Positions 46,804-57,994 of a stretch of 64,000 bases of DNA are shown one piece after another (positions within the stretch are counted from its first letter, which is position 1; each line of letters opens with the position of its first letter). The stretch covers positions 1 to 64,000 of the forward strand of contig CACMWW010000001.1 in the NCBI GenBank assembly GCA_902617525.1. The letters run 5' to 3'. This stretch comes from an uncultured Pelagibacteraceae bacterium. GTDB taxonomy: Bacteria; Pseudomonadota; Alphaproteobacteria; Pelagibacterales; AG-422-B15. Below the pieces are notes generated by a model. The model did no database searches. It saw nothing but the letters and a program-made list of their open reading frames with translations, and was not told the origin of the DNA. The position numbers and the translations under genes are program-made.

Positions 46804-48134
46804 TTTTTTATATCTTCTGTGATTCCAAGTTGTTTTAATTTTCTATGCAAAGCTGATCTTTCCATTCCAATGAATATTGCTGTTTTTGAAATATTACCAT
46901 CGAAACGATTAATTTGAGATTGCAGATAATGTTTTTCAAAAATTTTTCTTGCATTTTTAAGTGGAAGTGAAATCACATTTTGATCAGTAAAATCAGAATT
47001 TTCATTTAAATTATTTTCCTCATCGTACTTTTCCCCTAAAATAATATGTCGTTCAATAATATTTCTTAATTCTCTTATATTTCCTGGCCAATCATAATTT
47101 ATGTACTTAGATTTAATTATTGGTATCAAATTTTCATTATTAATATTTTCACCTGTAAATGTTCGAATGAAATATCTTATAAGGTCATCAATATCCTCTA
47201 GTCTTTCAGTTAATTTTGGAAGTGTAATTGATACTACATTTAATCGATGAAATAAGTCTTTTCTAAAAGAACCTTCATCAATTAAATTTTCAAGATTCTG
47301 AATTGATGAGCAAATGATTCTACAATTTAAATCTATAGTCCTATTATCACCTAACTTAGTAAATTTTTTATCAGTTAATACTCTGAGAATTTTTGCTTGT
47401 GTTTGTAGAGGCATTTCTGCAACTTCATCAATAAAAATTGTTCCATTTGAGGCTGCTTCAAAATATCCCGTCTTAGATATATTGTTTTCTTGATAACCAA
47501 AAAATTCTTTTTCAATGTTTTCAGGCTCCATTAAAGCAGCGTTTATTGCGATAAATGGACCATTACTAAAATTAGAGTATTTATGAATTTCACGTGCGAC
47601 AATGTCTTTACCTGTACCAGAATCGCCATAAATCATCACACGGCTAGTAGTTGGAGAAATTTTCTTAATAAGATTTTTTACTTTATTTATTGCGGTTGAT
47701 TTACCTATAAATTCATAATCATAAATATCTTTTTGCTTTAAGCGATTATTCTCAGATTTGATTTCGTGAAGCTCTATTGATCTATTTACAGAAAGTAACA
47801 ATCTCTCAGTAGTAAATGGTTTTTCAATAAATTCATTTGCCCCATCTTTAATCGCTTTAACTGCCATATCAATATTCCCATGACCAGATATTACTATTAC
47901 TGGGGTACTATCTACTTCCCTTAACTTTTTAAGAATACCAATCCCATCCAATTCAGAATTGTCTAACCATACATCCAGTATTATTAGGCTAAAAACATTA
48001 TTTGATATTTGGTTAAACGCATCGCTAGAGTCATGTGAAATCGTCGCTTCATAACCTTCATCCTCTAAAATAGCCTTAATATTATCAGCAATATCGATTT
48101 CATCATCAATGATGAGTACTTTTTTTTTGTTCAT
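46800..48134 (-). CDS. ntrX: nitrogen-type response regulator NtrX
   Basis: Receiver IIDDEIDIADNI, AAA+ GDSGTGKDIVAREIH, Fis-type HTH; order ntrY-ntrX-trkA. Confidence 0.92.
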   Translation of the reverse strand: MNKKKVLIIDDEIDIADNIKAILEDEGYEATISHDSSDAFNQISNNVFSLIILDVWLDNSELDGIGILKKLREVDSTPVIVISGHGNIDMAVKAIKDGANEFIEKPFTTERLLLSVNRSIELHEIKSENNRLKQKDIYDYEFIGKSTAINKVKNLIKKISPTTSRVMIYGDSGTGKDIVAREIHKYSNFSNGPFIAINAALMEPENIEKEFFGYQENNISKTGYFEAASNGTIFIDEVAEMPLQTQAKILRVLTDKKFTKLGDNRTIDLNCRIICSSIQNLENLIDEGSFRKDLFHRLNVVSITLPKLTERLEDIDDLIRYFIRTFTGENINNENLIPIIKSKYINYDWPGNIRELRNIIERHIILGEKYDEENNLNENSDFTDQNVISLPLKNARKIFEKHYLQSQINRFDGNISKTAIFIGMERSALHRKLKQLGITEDIKK

Positions 48135-49918
48135 ATTTTTAAATCAAATTTAATTTCAACTTGAGCACCGTCAATACCATCATTTCGATTCTCAATTGAA
48201 AATTCTGCATTATGATCAAATAATATTTTTTCTACGATTGCAAGTCCTAGTCCAGAGCCACCTTTCTTTTTTTTTGTAGTAAAGTAAGGTTTAATTAATT
48301 CATCTTTTTCGTATTTTAGACCAATTCCATTATCAAAAATATTAATAACAAAATAATTATTTAATACGTAGGATTTTATTAAGATATTGCCATTTAATTC
48401 ATTCTTTTCTTCAATTGAATGTATCGAATTTATAATTAAATTTTGAAAAACTCTCGAAATTTGTGATTTATCAATTTTTAACAAAAAAAGAGTATCATTT
48501 AACTTTACATCAAAGTTTATATTTTTATGTATATTTTGGTAATCACTTATTGTGTCATTTATTATAGTTACAATGTCAGTCTTGATTAATTTTGGTTCAG
48601 GTAATCTAGCAAAACTTGAAAATTCGTCCACAAGGTAACCAATTTCATTCACTTGACGTCTAATCGTATTTAAGCACTCATTTATCTCATTATTCTTTAT
48701 GTCTTCTTTTTTTATTTTTTTCTCTAATCTATCAGACGATAGTTGAATTGGAGTTAGGGGATTTTTAATTTCATGAGCTATTCTTCTAGCTATGTCAGAC
48801 CACGTCTCATGTTTCTTTGAAATTAAAATTTGTTTTCTTTGTTTTACAATATCACTGCTCATTTTATTGAAAGAGTCTGCTAGTCTATTTAATTCAATAT
48901 AATCATTCGTTTTTTTTATTTTATCATCATAAGAGCCTTTACTAATATTGTTGGTTGCCTTAATGACCATTGACAATGGAAGCACTATTCTATCTGCAAA
49001 TTTTAAGCCAATGAAAGTAGATAAAAGTATCAGCACTAAAGATACAACAATATAAATTAAAACAAAAATTAGACTTATTTGATTTCTATTAGACTCTAAA
49101 AAAGTATATTCATTTCTTGCAGAAATTGTATCATTTAAAGCACTTATAACATTAGCATCCATAGATCGTCCTGCAAATAGATATGAGTCATCATAATTTT
49201 TTAACTTTACTAATGCGTACACTTTACTTACCTGGGTTGATGACATGATTGTCATTTCTCCTATATCTGCTCTTGCAAATGAATTTTCAGGAGGACTATA
49301 TAATAAGTTATTAGTTTCAAAAGCTTTAGATATAATCTTGCCTTCTCTGTTTATTACGTAAACTTCCGGTAACGATCTAATTAATGACTGAGTGCGTAAA
49401 GCTAATGTTAATTTACTTAAATCTTTAGAAAAAATATCACTTGAAGAATTTAGATCGTTATACATTGCATATACATCACCCTTTATTGTCTCTTTATGTT
49501 CCTCTAAATAACTCTCAGCAACAAATACAGAATTATTAATTACATTATTTATTTTGGAGTTAAACCAATCATTAATTCCAAAATTAATTAGAACTAAACC
49601 AATTATTCCAAGTAATATTGCTGGTGTTAACGCAATTAAGATAAAATAAAGTGTAAATTTACTATTTAGTGTACTTATCCTTTTCCTTCTTACTCTAAGA
49701 TATATTGGAAATAATAAATAAACTAGTGAGAAAAATAATATAATAATTAAAAATGATGCTAATATAATATAAATATATGAGTAATTAATTGTTTCTATTG
49801 AATTAGTTCTCTGGCTGAAAAGTAAAAAAAATGATATTCCAAGAAAAACTATTGAACCAATTATTAATGAAATAATTCGCAAATTTAATATTGAAACATT
49901 AATATATTTATTATTCAT
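48131..49918 (-). CDS. ntrY: sensor histidine kinase NtrY
   Basis: HAMP, DIARRIAHEIKNPLTPIQLS, NIFDNGIGL, GGSGLGLAIV. Confidence 0.92.
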   Translation of the reverse strand: MNNKYINVSILNLRIISLIIGSIVFLGISFFLLFSQRTNSIETINYSYIYIILASFLIIILFFSLVYLLFPIYLRVRRKRISTLNSKFTLYFILIALTPAILLGIIGLVLINFGINDWFNSKINNVINNSVFVAESYLEEHKETIKGDVYAMYNDLNSSSDIFSKDLSKLTLALRTQSLIRSLPEVYVINREGKIISKAFETNNLLYSPPENSFARADIGEMTIMSSTQVSKVYALVKLKNYDDSYLFAGRSMDANVISALNDTISARNEYTFLESNRNQISLIFVLIYIVVSLVLILLSTFIGLKFADRIVLPLSMVIKATNNISKGSYDDKIKKTNDYIELNRLADSFNKMSSDIVKQRKQILISKKHETWSDIARRIAHEIKNPLTPIQLSSDRLEKKIKKEDIKNNEINECLNTIRRQVNEIGYLVDEFSSFARLPEPKLIKTDIVTIINDTISDYQNIHKNINFDVKLNDTLFLLKIDKSQISRVFQNLIINSIHSIEEKNELNGNILIKSYVLNNYFVINIFDNGIGLKYEKDELIKPYFTTKKKKGGSGLGLAIVEKILFDHNAEFSIENRNDGIDGAQVEIKFDLKI

Positions 49919-49951
49919 TCTAGGTGTTTAATAAGTTATATATTATTTAAT

Positions 49952-51094
49952 ATGCCTTATAAAAATTCAAAAATTGCTTGTATAATATTAGCTTCTGGAA
50001 AAAGTAAAAGATTTGGAAGTTCAAAATCAAAATTATTTTATAAGGTGCATGGCACTCCAATTATAGAATTGACACTAAAAAATATTACAAAATATCTTAA
50101 TAAAGACTCTATATATATTACTATTCCAAAAAAAATAACTAAAAACGAAAGAAAATTATTAACTCAATACACCAACAATAATTTAATTTCTGGCGGAAAT
50201 ACTAGATTTAATAGTCTTAAAATCGCCATCCAAAATATAGACTCTAACAATTACCAGATATTAATGACACATGATGCTGCTAGACCAGTTGTGCCAAGAA
50301 ATTTGATGTTAAAACTCATGAAAAGTATGAATATTAAAAAATATCATTGTTCAGTTCCTGCTTCTATTGTTGAAGATACAATAAGGAAAAAAGGTAAAAC
50401 AATTAAACGACATAATTATAGATCCTATCAGACACCACAGTTGTTTAATTTTAATTTTTTTAAAAAAAGAATAAATAAGATTAAAACTGTACCAACTGAT
50501 GATTTGGGTGTTATTGAAAATAGTAAGAATTTGAGGATAAAATATATTGAAGCAAGTAAACAAAATATAAAGATTACAAAAAAGGATGATATTAAAGTTT
50601 TAAAAAATATCATTAATCATAATATTAAGTTTGCCAGTGGTTTTGATATCCATAAACTTTCGAAAGGTGATTATTTATCCCTTGCTGGTTTAAAAATAAA
50701 AGGTAAATATAAGGCCATTGGTCATTCAGATGGAGATGTAGTAATACATTCTATTATAGATGCATTATTAGGCGCTTATAGCAAAGGCGATATAGGCAAA
50801 TATTTTCCTGCATTAAATAAATATAAAAATATTTCCTCAGTAAAATTATTAAATGAAATAAAAAAAATAGTTAATCTAGATAATGATATTATAAGCAATA
50901 TTGACTGTACAATTATATGTCAAAAAATACGATTAGAAAAATACAAAGATATAATTTCTAGAGAAATTTCAAAATTATTGAAATGTAAAAAAGGTATTAT
51001 TAATGTCAAAGCTAAAACCGCTGATAATATTGGTATTATAGGGAAGTCAAAAGCAATTGCATGCTGGACAACTATTAAATTAGTAACTTTATGA
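49952..51094 (+). CDS. ispDF: bifunctional IspD/IspF
   Basis: IspD N-terminus ASGKSKRFGS; IspF FASGFDIHKL, GHSDGDVVIHSIIDALLGA. Confidence 0.95.
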   Translation: MPYKNSKIACIILASGKSKRFGSSKSKLFYKVHGTPIIELTLKNITKYLNKDSIYITIPKKITKNERKLLTQYTNNNLISGGNTRFNSLKIAIQNIDSNNYQILMTHDAARPVVPRNLMLKLMKSMNIKKYHCSVPASIVEDTIRKKGKTIKRHNYRSYQTPQLFNFNFFKKRINKIKTVPTDDLGVIENSKNLRIKYIEASKQNIKITKKDDIKVLKNIINHNIKFASGFDIHKLSKGDYLSLAGLKIKGKYKAIGHSDGDVVIHSIIDALLGAYSKGDIGKYFPALNKYKNISSVKLLNEIKKIVNLDNDIISNIDCTIICQKIRLEKYKDIISREISKLLKCKKGIINVKAKTADNIGIIGKSKAIACWTTIKLVTL

Positions 51095-51555
51095 GTCAAA
51101 TATCAAAATACTTTGTTACCATTTTTGGATTAGGATTTATACCAATTGCACCGGGTACATTAGGTTCAATTTTTGCTATTCTAGTGTGGTATTTTTCGAT
51201 AACAATATTAAATATCTATTTTTTTTATTTTTTATTTATTTTAGTTTTTCTTAGTTCTTTTAAATTGGTTCAAATTTACCTGGATTTTAAAAAAAAGGAT
51301 GACCCTTCTGAGGTTATTATTGATGAATTCATTGGGCAGTCATTACCTTTAATATTTTTGTTTCAGTATAATGCATACGATTTATTGATGGCTTTTTGCA
51401 TTTTTCGATTTTTTGATATTTTTAAAATATATCCCATTAATAAAGTTGAAAATATAAATGGAGCAACTGGCGTTATTATGGATGATTTTGTTGCTGGTAT
51501 CTATACTCTAATCATCGTAATGACATTCAAAATTATTTTATATATAAATGCTTAA
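51091..51555 (+). CDS. pgpA: phosphatidylglycerophosphatase A
   Basis: FIPIAPGTLGS, IIDEFIGQSLPL, MDDFVAGIY. Confidence 0.9.
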   Translation: MSQISKYFVTIFGLGFIPIAPGTLGSIFAILVWYFSITILNIYFFYFLFILVFLSSFKLVQIYLDFKKKDDPSEVIIDEFIGQSLPLIFLFQYNAYDLLMAFCIFRFFDIFKIYPINKVENINGATGVIMDDFVAGIYTLIIVMTFKIILYINA

Positions 51556-52039
51556 TTACATAAAGAGATTAAAAAAACTTAGAGAAGAAAGATGTTTTAG
51601 TATTTGCTTAGCTGAGTCATGTACAGGTGGTATGATAAGCTCTAAATTAACAAGTATTAGTGGATCCTCAGACTTTTTTGAAGGATCTGTAGTTTCATAT
51701 TCAAACTATTTCAAGTATCGTCTTTTAAATGTCCCAGAAAAAGTAATTAATAGATATGGTGCGGTAAGCCATCAAACAGCTCTAATGATGGTGAAAGGAT
51801 TAAAAAAAATTAGTAAAAGTGAAATTTTAGTTTCTGTTACAGGAGTAGCGGGCCCAAAAGGAGGTAGCATAAAAACGCCAGTTGGATGTGTTTATTTTGG
51901 CCTGGGAATAAAAATAAAAAACAAATATCATTTTACAACAATTAAAAAACATTTCATGGAAAGATCTAGACGAAAAATTCAAGAAAAGAGCACAGAATTC
52001 ATTTTAAAAGAGATTATAAAAAATATACCAAAGATTTAA
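51548..52039 (+). CDS. CinA C-terminal domain / nicotinamide-nucleotide amidase
   Basis: LAESCTGGMISSKLTSISGSSDFFEGSVVSYSN, VTGVAGPKGG. Confidence 0.9.
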   Translation: MLNYIKRLKKLREERCFSICLAESCTGGMISSKLTSISGSSDFFEGSVVSYSNYFKYRLLNVPEKVINRYGAVSHQTALMMVKGLKKISKSEILVSVTGVAGPKGGSIKTPVGCVYFGLGIKIKNKYHFTTIKKHFMERSRRKIQEKSTEFILKEIIKNIPKI

Positions 52040-52479
52040 TATATTTCGTTTGCACGACTGATAAATGCATCTACCATCTTTTGAAATGCAAGATCAAAAA
52101 ATTTTTTCATTAACATATCAAGTAGTGAAATATTCAATTCAAAATCAATATTAAATTGAATTTCACATTCATGTTCACTCAAAGTATTAAATTTCCAATT
52201 ATTTTCTAGATATTTAAATGGTCCATCTAAGTTGCGAACATTAATTTCAGTTTTATCTTTATGAAGCTTCACTTCGCTGCGATAAGTATATACAAATTGG
52301 TCATAACCAATCTCTAGATCAGCGATAATAATTTGTTTATCCCCTTCAGTACTTGAACTGATAATTTTAGAATTATTACACCAAGGAAGAAATTCATCAT
52401 AGCGATCAATATCAGCAACAAGATCAAACATTTGCTCTTTTGTATAGCTAACAGTTTTACTTTCTTCCTGTTTAGGCAT
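52036..52479 (-). CDS. SRPBCC / Coq10-RatA family protein
   Basis: YTKEQMFDLVADIDRYDEFLPWC; next to lipA. Confidence 0.9.
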   Translation of the reverse strand: MPKQEESKTVSYTKEQMFDLVADIDRYDEFLPWCNNSKIISSSTEGDKQIIIADLEIGYDQFVYTYRSEVKLHKDKTEINVRNLDGPFKYLENNWKFNTLSEHECEIQFNIDFELNISLLDMLMKKFFDLAFQKMVDAFISRANEIY

Positions 52480-53395
52480 TTAACGATAATTTTTTCAACT
52501 TCTTAAAGTCATCTTCCGCATGAAATGATGATCTTGTAAAGGGTGATGATGACGCTATTTTAAATCCCCTGCTCATTGCTTCTTCGTAGAGTTTTTGAAA
52601 GTAATCAGGACTATGATACTCAATTACTGGATGATGGTATCTTGTAGGTCTTAAATATTGACCGATGGTAATAAAATCCACATCGTTATTCCTCAGATCA
52701 TCCATTAAATTCATAATTTCTGAAAATTTTTCACCTAAACCAACCATAATCCCAGATTTAGTAAACAGTTTAGGATTTAGTTTTTTAATATTTCTAAGAA
52801 TACTCAGCGAGTGTTTATAGTCAGCTCCTGGCCTTACAATTTTATATAAAGATTTAACAGTTTCTAAGTTGTGATTAAATACATCTATTTCACATTTAGA
52901 TAGCAATTCTATAGAATTTTTTTTATTTTTAAAATCAGGAGTTAATATTTCAATAGTTGTATCAGGACATTTTAATTTTATTTCAGTAATTGTATTTGAA
53001 AAGTGCTTAGCTCCCCCATCTTTAAGATCGTCTCTATCAACAGATGTAATAACCACATGCGATAATTTTAATTTTTTAACAGAGCTTGCTACCCTGATCG
53101 GCTCATTGTCATCAACCTGATTTGGTTTACCTGTACTGATATTACAGAAACTGCAAGCCCTCGTACAAATATCTCCAAGTATCATAAAGGTAGCATGGGA
53201 TTTTGCCCAGCAATCTGACATATTTGGGCACATTGCTTCTTCACACACAGTTACCACTCTATTTGACCTTAAAGTTTTCTTTATTTTATTAATTTTATCT
53301 ATCTGGATTTTGACCTTTATCCATTCAGGCTTAGAAGGACTATCGATTTTAGTGAATTTTTTTCTTAAAAGTGCCTTAGAAATATTATTTTGCAT
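52472..53395 (-). CDS. lipA: lipoyl synthase
   Basis: CEEAMCPNMSDCW, CTRACSFCNI, SSPFTRSSFHAE. Confidence 0.96.
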   Translation of the reverse strand: MQNNISKALLRKKFTKIDSPSKPEWIKVKIQIDKINKIKKTLRSNRVVTVCEEAMCPNMSDCWAKSHATFMILGDICTRACSFCNISTGKPNQVDDNEPIRVASSVKKLKLSHVVITSVDRDDLKDGGAKHFSNTITEIKLKCPDTTIEILTPDFKNKKNSIELLSKCEIDVFNHNLETVKSLYKIVRPGADYKHSLSILRNIKKLNPKLFTKSGIMVGLGEKFSEIMNLMDDLRNNDVDFITIGQYLRPTRYHHPVIEYHSPDYFQKLYEEAMSRGFKIASSSPFTRSSFHAEDDFKKLKKLSLNA

Positions 53396-53444
53396 TGATC
53401 CTTTATCATAATTAAAGGTAAATCAGCGTAATTTCAAGTGGATA

Positions 53445-53759
53445 CTAATTATCAAAAAATATAATGAATTCGTTATTTTTTCCGTAGCCAAGAATATTTC
53501 TTATTTGCTCATCAACAAGATCTGTATTTATATCATTTTTTTGCAAAGAAGAGATTTTAACCTCGTATAAATTATTGCTACTTTTTATATTTTTTACCTT
53601 AGTCTCAAGACTCGCAATTTCTGCATTTAGTCTTGAATGGGACAATAACCCATTATTTCCGTCAAAAATATTAAATAATAAATATAATAAAATTAAAGGA
53701 AGAAAAAAATAAGAATAATAATTCTTAATGGTCATCATTAATGAAGCAATCTTACTCAT
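53445..53759 (-). CDS. septum formation initiator family (FtsB/DivIC)
   Basis: Short TM + coiled coil, FDGNNGLLSHSRLNAEIASLETKV; adjacent to eno. Confidence 0.85.
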   Translation of the reverse strand: MSKIASLMMTIKNYYSYFFLPLILLYLLFNIFDGNNGLLSHSRLNAEIASLETKVKNIKSSNNLYEVKISSLQKNDINTDLVDEQIRNILGYGKNNEFIIFFDN

Positions 53760-53813
53760 ACCGAGCTAGAGAATCATATTTGATGAATCAGTACAATTTC
53801 AATGGATAAAAAT

Positions 53814-53842
53814 TGTAAAAAAAAATAGCAAAATTGCTATTT
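53814..53842 (-). terminator. intrinsic terminator after eno
   Basis: Minus strand AAATAGCAA-tt-TTGCTATTT then T-run. Confidence 0.75.
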
Positions 53843-53875
53843 GGACTCTTTTTGTTCTTTTTATTTATTATATAA

Positions 53876-55144
53876 TCAGAAGAACTTATTGATTTTTAAT
53901 GACTTTTTCGATTCAAAAATTTCCTCTATTCTAATTAATTGGTTGAATTTAGAAACTCTATCGGACCGAGACATTGAACCTGTTTTAATTTGACCAGAAT
54001 TTGTTGCTACTGATAGATCGGCAATAAATGTGTTTTCTGTTTCCCCAGATCGGTGAGAAATAACAGTTTCTAAGCCATTCATTTGAGCAAGTTCTATTGC
54101 CATCATTGTTTCTGTCAACGTTCCAATTTGATTCACTTTTATTAAGACGGCGTTTGCAGCTTTCATTTTAATACCTTTTGAAATTAAATCGATATTTGTG
54201 GTAAATATATCATCTCCAACAATTTGTATTTCAGATCCATATTTGTTATTAAAATTTTGCCACGCTTTCCAATCATCTTCTGCAAATGGATCCTCAAGAG
54301 AAATAATAGAATATTTTTTACACAGTTTGATTAAATAATCAGAAAATTGATCACTAGAAAATGAAGTCTTCTCTGAAAATATTTTATATTTTTTATTAGT
54401 ATAAAATTCTGATGCTGCAACATCTAATGACAAAAAGAAATCCTTTCCTAATTCATATCCTGTTTTTACAATTGCTTCTTTTATAAGTGCGCAGGCCTGA
54501 TCTTCATTTTTTAAATTTGGGGCAAAGCCTCCTTCGTCACCAACTGCAGTTGATATATTTTTTTTCTCCAAAATTTGCTTCAGTGTGTGAAACACTTCGG
54601 ATGCTTTTCTAATTGATTCAGTAAATGTTTTGCATCTTACAGGTATAATCATGAATTCTTGAAATGATAAATTATTATTTGCATGAGCACCTCCATTTAT
54701 AATATTAAGCATAGGTGTTGGCATTCTAAATGCTTTGGATCCGCCTAAATATTTATAAAGAGGAATACCCAAATACTTTGAAGCCGCGTCAGCACATGCA
54801 AGTGAAACACTTAATATTGCATTAGCCCCTAACCTTTTTTTATTTGGTGTTCCATCTAATTCTATTAAAGTCTCATCAATTTCTTCCTGTTCAAGAACAT
54901 CATAACCAGAAATTGTGTCAAAAATTATCGTATTGACATTTTCCACTGCTTTTAAAACAGATTTTCCATGATACGACTTTTTGTTATCTCTTAATTCAAA
55001 GGCCTCATTTTTACCGGTTGACGCACCAGATGGAACAGCGGCTCTGCCAAAAACACCATTCGATAGATAAACGTCCGTCTCAACAGTTGGGTTACCTCTG
55101 CTGTCAAATATTTGTCGAGAGAATATATTTTTTATAAAATGCAT
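53876..55144 (-). CDS. eno: enolase
   Basis: SRQIFDSRGNPTVE, LEDPFAEDDW, VISHRSGETE. Confidence 0.98.
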   Translation of the reverse strand: MHFIKNIFSRQIFDSRGNPTVETDVYLSNGVFGRAAVPSGASTGKNEAFELRDNKKSYHGKSVLKAVENVNTIIFDTISGYDVLEQEEIDETLIELDGTPNKKRLGANAILSVSLACADAASKYLGIPLYKYLGGSKAFRMPTPMLNIINGGAHANNNLSFQEFMIIPVRCKTFTESIRKASEVFHTLKQILEKKNISTAVGDEGGFAPNLKNEDQACALIKEAIVKTGYELGKDFFLSLDVAASEFYTNKKYKIFSEKTSFSSDQFSDYLIKLCKKYSIISLEDPFAEDDWKAWQNFNNKYGSEIQIVGDDIFTTNIDLISKGIKMKAANAVLIKVNQIGTLTETMMAIELAQMNGLETVISHRSGETENTFIADLSVATNSGQIKTGSMSRSDRVSKFNQLIRIEEIFESKKSLKINKFF

Positions 55145-55169
55145 AAATATATTTATTATATTTAGTTAC

Positions 55170-55997
55170 TTATTTTTCTTTGATTAAATTGTCAATTTCA
55201 ATGAGTTTTTTTATCAAGTCATTCATATCTTCTAATTTGACCATATTTGGTCCGTCGGAAGGAGCGTTATCTGGATCATTATGGGTTTCCATAAATACTC
55301 CTGAAACGCCAACTGCCACAGCAGCTTTTGATAAAGCTGGCACATACTTTCTATCTCCACCACTTTTGTCTCCCATTCCTCCAGGAGATTGAACAGAGTG
55401 AGTTGCATCAAAAATTACAGGATAGCCTATCTCACTTTTCATAATTTCAAGTGACCTCATATCAGAAACTAAATTATTATAACCAAATGAAGCCCCTCTT
55501 TCAGTCAAAAGTATTCTCTTATTGCCACTCTCTTCAATTTTTTTAGAGACATTAATCATATCCAATGGAGCTAAAAACTGACCTTTTTTAATATTTATTA
55601 TTAAGTCAGTTTTTGCTGCTGCAATTAATAAATCTGTCTGTCTGCATAAAAAAGCTGGAATTTGAATTATATCAACATAATCTTTTACTTTCTCACAGTC
55701 AGAAACATTATGCACATCTGTTAAAATATTTAATTTATATTCGTCTTTAAGTGATTTAAATATTTCCAATGAAGCATCAATTCCCAAACCTCTCTCGGAA
55801 TATAAACTTGTGCGGTTGGCTTTATCAAAAGATGTCTTATAAACAAAATTGATTTTTAACTTTGAAGTAATTTCTAAGAGTGCTTCAACCATTTGTTTAG
55901 CATGACTATGAGACTCAAGAACACATGGTCCAGCTATTAGATTTAATTTATCATAATTAGAAAATTCGAAATTATTCAATTTTACTGATTTATTCAT
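55170..55997 (-). CDS. kdsA: 3-deoxy-8-phosphooctulonate synthase
   Basis: [32 protein letters not shown]. Confidence 0.97.
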   Translation of the reverse strand: MNKSVKLNNFEFSNYDKLNLIAGPCVLESHSHAKQMVEALLEITSKLKINFVYKTSFDKANRTSLYSERGLGIDASLEIFKSLKDEYKLNILTDVHNVSDCEKVKDYVDIIQIPAFLCRQTDLLIAAAKTDLIINIKKGQFLAPLDMINVSKKIEESGNKRILLTERGASFGYNNLVSDMRSLEIMKSEIGYPVIFDATHSVQSPGGMGDKSGGDRKYVPALSKAAVAVGVSGVFMETHNDPDNAPSDGPNMVKLEDMNDLIKKLIEIDNLIKEK

Positions 55998-57619
55998 CTT
56001 TGTATCTTTTTTGCTGCATTTATAAATGACTTAAACAAAGGATGAGGTTCAAATGGTTTAGATTTTAGTTCAGGATGATATTGTACTCCAATAAACCATG
56101 GATGATCATTCAATTCAACAGTTTCTGGTAATAATCCATCAGGTGAATAACCAGAGAAGATAACACCTTTACTTTCAAAATCCTGTGCAAATTGATTATT
56201 TACTTCATATCTGTGACGATGCCTTTCATTTATAATTTCTTCTTTATATATATTATATACTTTGCTGCCTTTTCTTAATACAGCTTTATATGACCCAAGT
56301 CTCATCGTACCTCCTAAGTCGTCATTTTTAGATCTCTTTTCGGTCGTATTATCTGAAGTTGTCCATTCTGTCATTAGGCCGACAATTGAATTAGTGCAGC
56401 TAGAGAATTCACTCGAATTTGCATCCTGCATGCCTAATATATTTCTTGCCATTTCTATAACTGCAAGTTGCATTCCAAAACATATTCCAAAATATGGTAT
56501 TTTGTTTTCTCTTGCATACTTGATTGCTGAAATTTTTCCTTCTGAACCTCTTTCACCAAATCCTCCTGGAACTAAAATGCCATGACAATTTGCTAATAAA
56601 ATTGACGTATTTGAGCTATTTAATTCATCAGATTCAAACCATTTTAATTCAACTTTTACATTATTAAAAATTCCACCGTGAGATAATGCTTCATTGAGTG
56701 ATTTATAAGCATCAGCAAGTCCTGTATATTTTCCTACTATTCCAATTACGACCTTTCCTTCAGGTTCAAGAACATGTTTAGAAACTTGAGACCACATTTT
56801 AAGATCTATAGTTTTATTTTCATCTAAATTGAAATATTCTAAGACTCTCTTATCTAATCCTTCATTATAAAAATTAATTGGAACTTCGTATATTGAATTT
56901 GCATTTATCGCTTGTATTACACAGTTATGTTGAACATTGCAGAACAAGCCAATTTTTTTTCTTTCTCCTTCAGGTATTACTCTGTCTGATCTACACAATA
57001 AAATATTTGGCTGTATACCCAAACTCCTCAATTCTTTTACTGAATGTTGAGTGGGTTTTGTTTTTAATTCACCTGAGCTTGCAATGTATGGTACCAAAGT
57101 AACATGAATAAATAATGAATTCTCGTGCCCATTATCATTATGAAATTGTCTTATAGCTTCTATAAAAGGCAAGCTTTCAATATCACCAATTGTTCCGCCT
57201 ATCTCACATATGACAAAATCTTCTTGCTCGAGATCGTTTGAAATAAATTCTTTAATCTCATTTGTAACATGTGGAATAACTTGCACTGTAGCGCCCAGGT
57301 ACTCCCCTTTTCTCTCTCTTGTTATAATTTTTTGATACACTCTTCCAGAGGTGATATTGTCAGATTTTTTAGAAACCACACCAGTGAATCTTTCATAATG
57401 ACCAAGGTCTAAATCCGTTTCTGCACCATCATCAGTAACATAAACTTCACCATGCTGATATGGACTCATTGTACCTGGATCAACATTGAGATATGGATCT
57501 AATTTTCTAATTCTTACTTTATAACCATGATGTTGAAGCAGTGATGCTAAAGAGGCTGAAGCTAAACCTTTACCAAGAGAAGATACCACGCCGCCTGTTA
57601 CAAATATAAATCGCGTCAT
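55994..57619 (-). CDS. pyrG: CTP synthase
   Basis: [58 protein letters not shown]. Confidence 0.98.
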   Translation of the reverse strand: MTRFIFVTGGVVSSLGKGLASASLASLLQHHGYKVRIRKLDPYLNVDPGTMSPYQHGEVYVTDDGAETDLDLGHYERFTGVVSKKSDNITSGRVYQKIITRERKGEYLGATVQVIPHVTNEIKEFISNDLEQEDFVICEIGGTIGDIESLPFIEAIRQFHNDNGHENSLFIHVTLVPYIASSGELKTKPTQHSVKELRSLGIQPNILLCRSDRVIPEGERKKIGLFCNVQHNCVIQAINANSIYEVPINFYNEGLDKRVLEYFNLDENKTIDLKMWSQVSKHVLEPEGKVVIGIVGKYTGLADAYKSLNEALSHGGIFNNVKVELKWFESDELNSSNTSILLANCHGILVPGGFGERGSEGKISAIKYARENKIPYFGICFGMQLAVIEMARNILGMQDANSSEFSSCTNSIVGLMTEWTTSDNTTEKRSKNDDLGGTMRLGSYKAVLRKGSKVYNIYKEEIINERHRHRYEVNNQFAQDFESKGVIFSGYSPDGLLPETVELNDHPWFIGVQYHPELKSKPFEPHPLFKSFINAAKKIQR

Positions 57620-57661
57620 GGAAGTATTTTATACAACAGAGTCTTGATTAAATCAAAGATA

Positions 57662-57973
57662 TTAATCTAGTTGCGGTAATTCAGGCAAATCTTCAACTAA
57701 GTCTTCTTTTGTTTGCACTGTGCCTGTGTCTTCAAAATTTAGAGTTCTATCTGATGATTTTAAACTTAAGATGGTCAGGCTTATACTTGTAATAACAAAT
57801 AATACTGCAATAATGGCGGTAGTTCTTGTTAATATATCAGCACTTCCTCTGGGAGACATTCCGTCACTGCCGCCTCCAATGCCAAGTGCACCACCCTCTG
57901 CTCTTTGAACCAATACAACGATAATTAGTACAACTGCAAGTATAGCATGAATTATTAATAAAGCTGTTTCCAT
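57662..57973 (-). CDS. secG: preprotein translocase subunit SecG
   Basis: VVLVQRAEGGALGIGGG, RTTAIIAVLFVITSISLTIL. Confidence 0.93.
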   Translation of the reverse strand: METALLIIHAILAVVLIIVVLVQRAEGGALGIGGGSDGMSPRGSADILTRTTAIIAVLFVITSISLTILSLKSSDRTLNFEDTGTVQTKEDLVEDLPELPQLD

Positions 57974-57994
57974 AGAGAAGACTTATATATCTAA

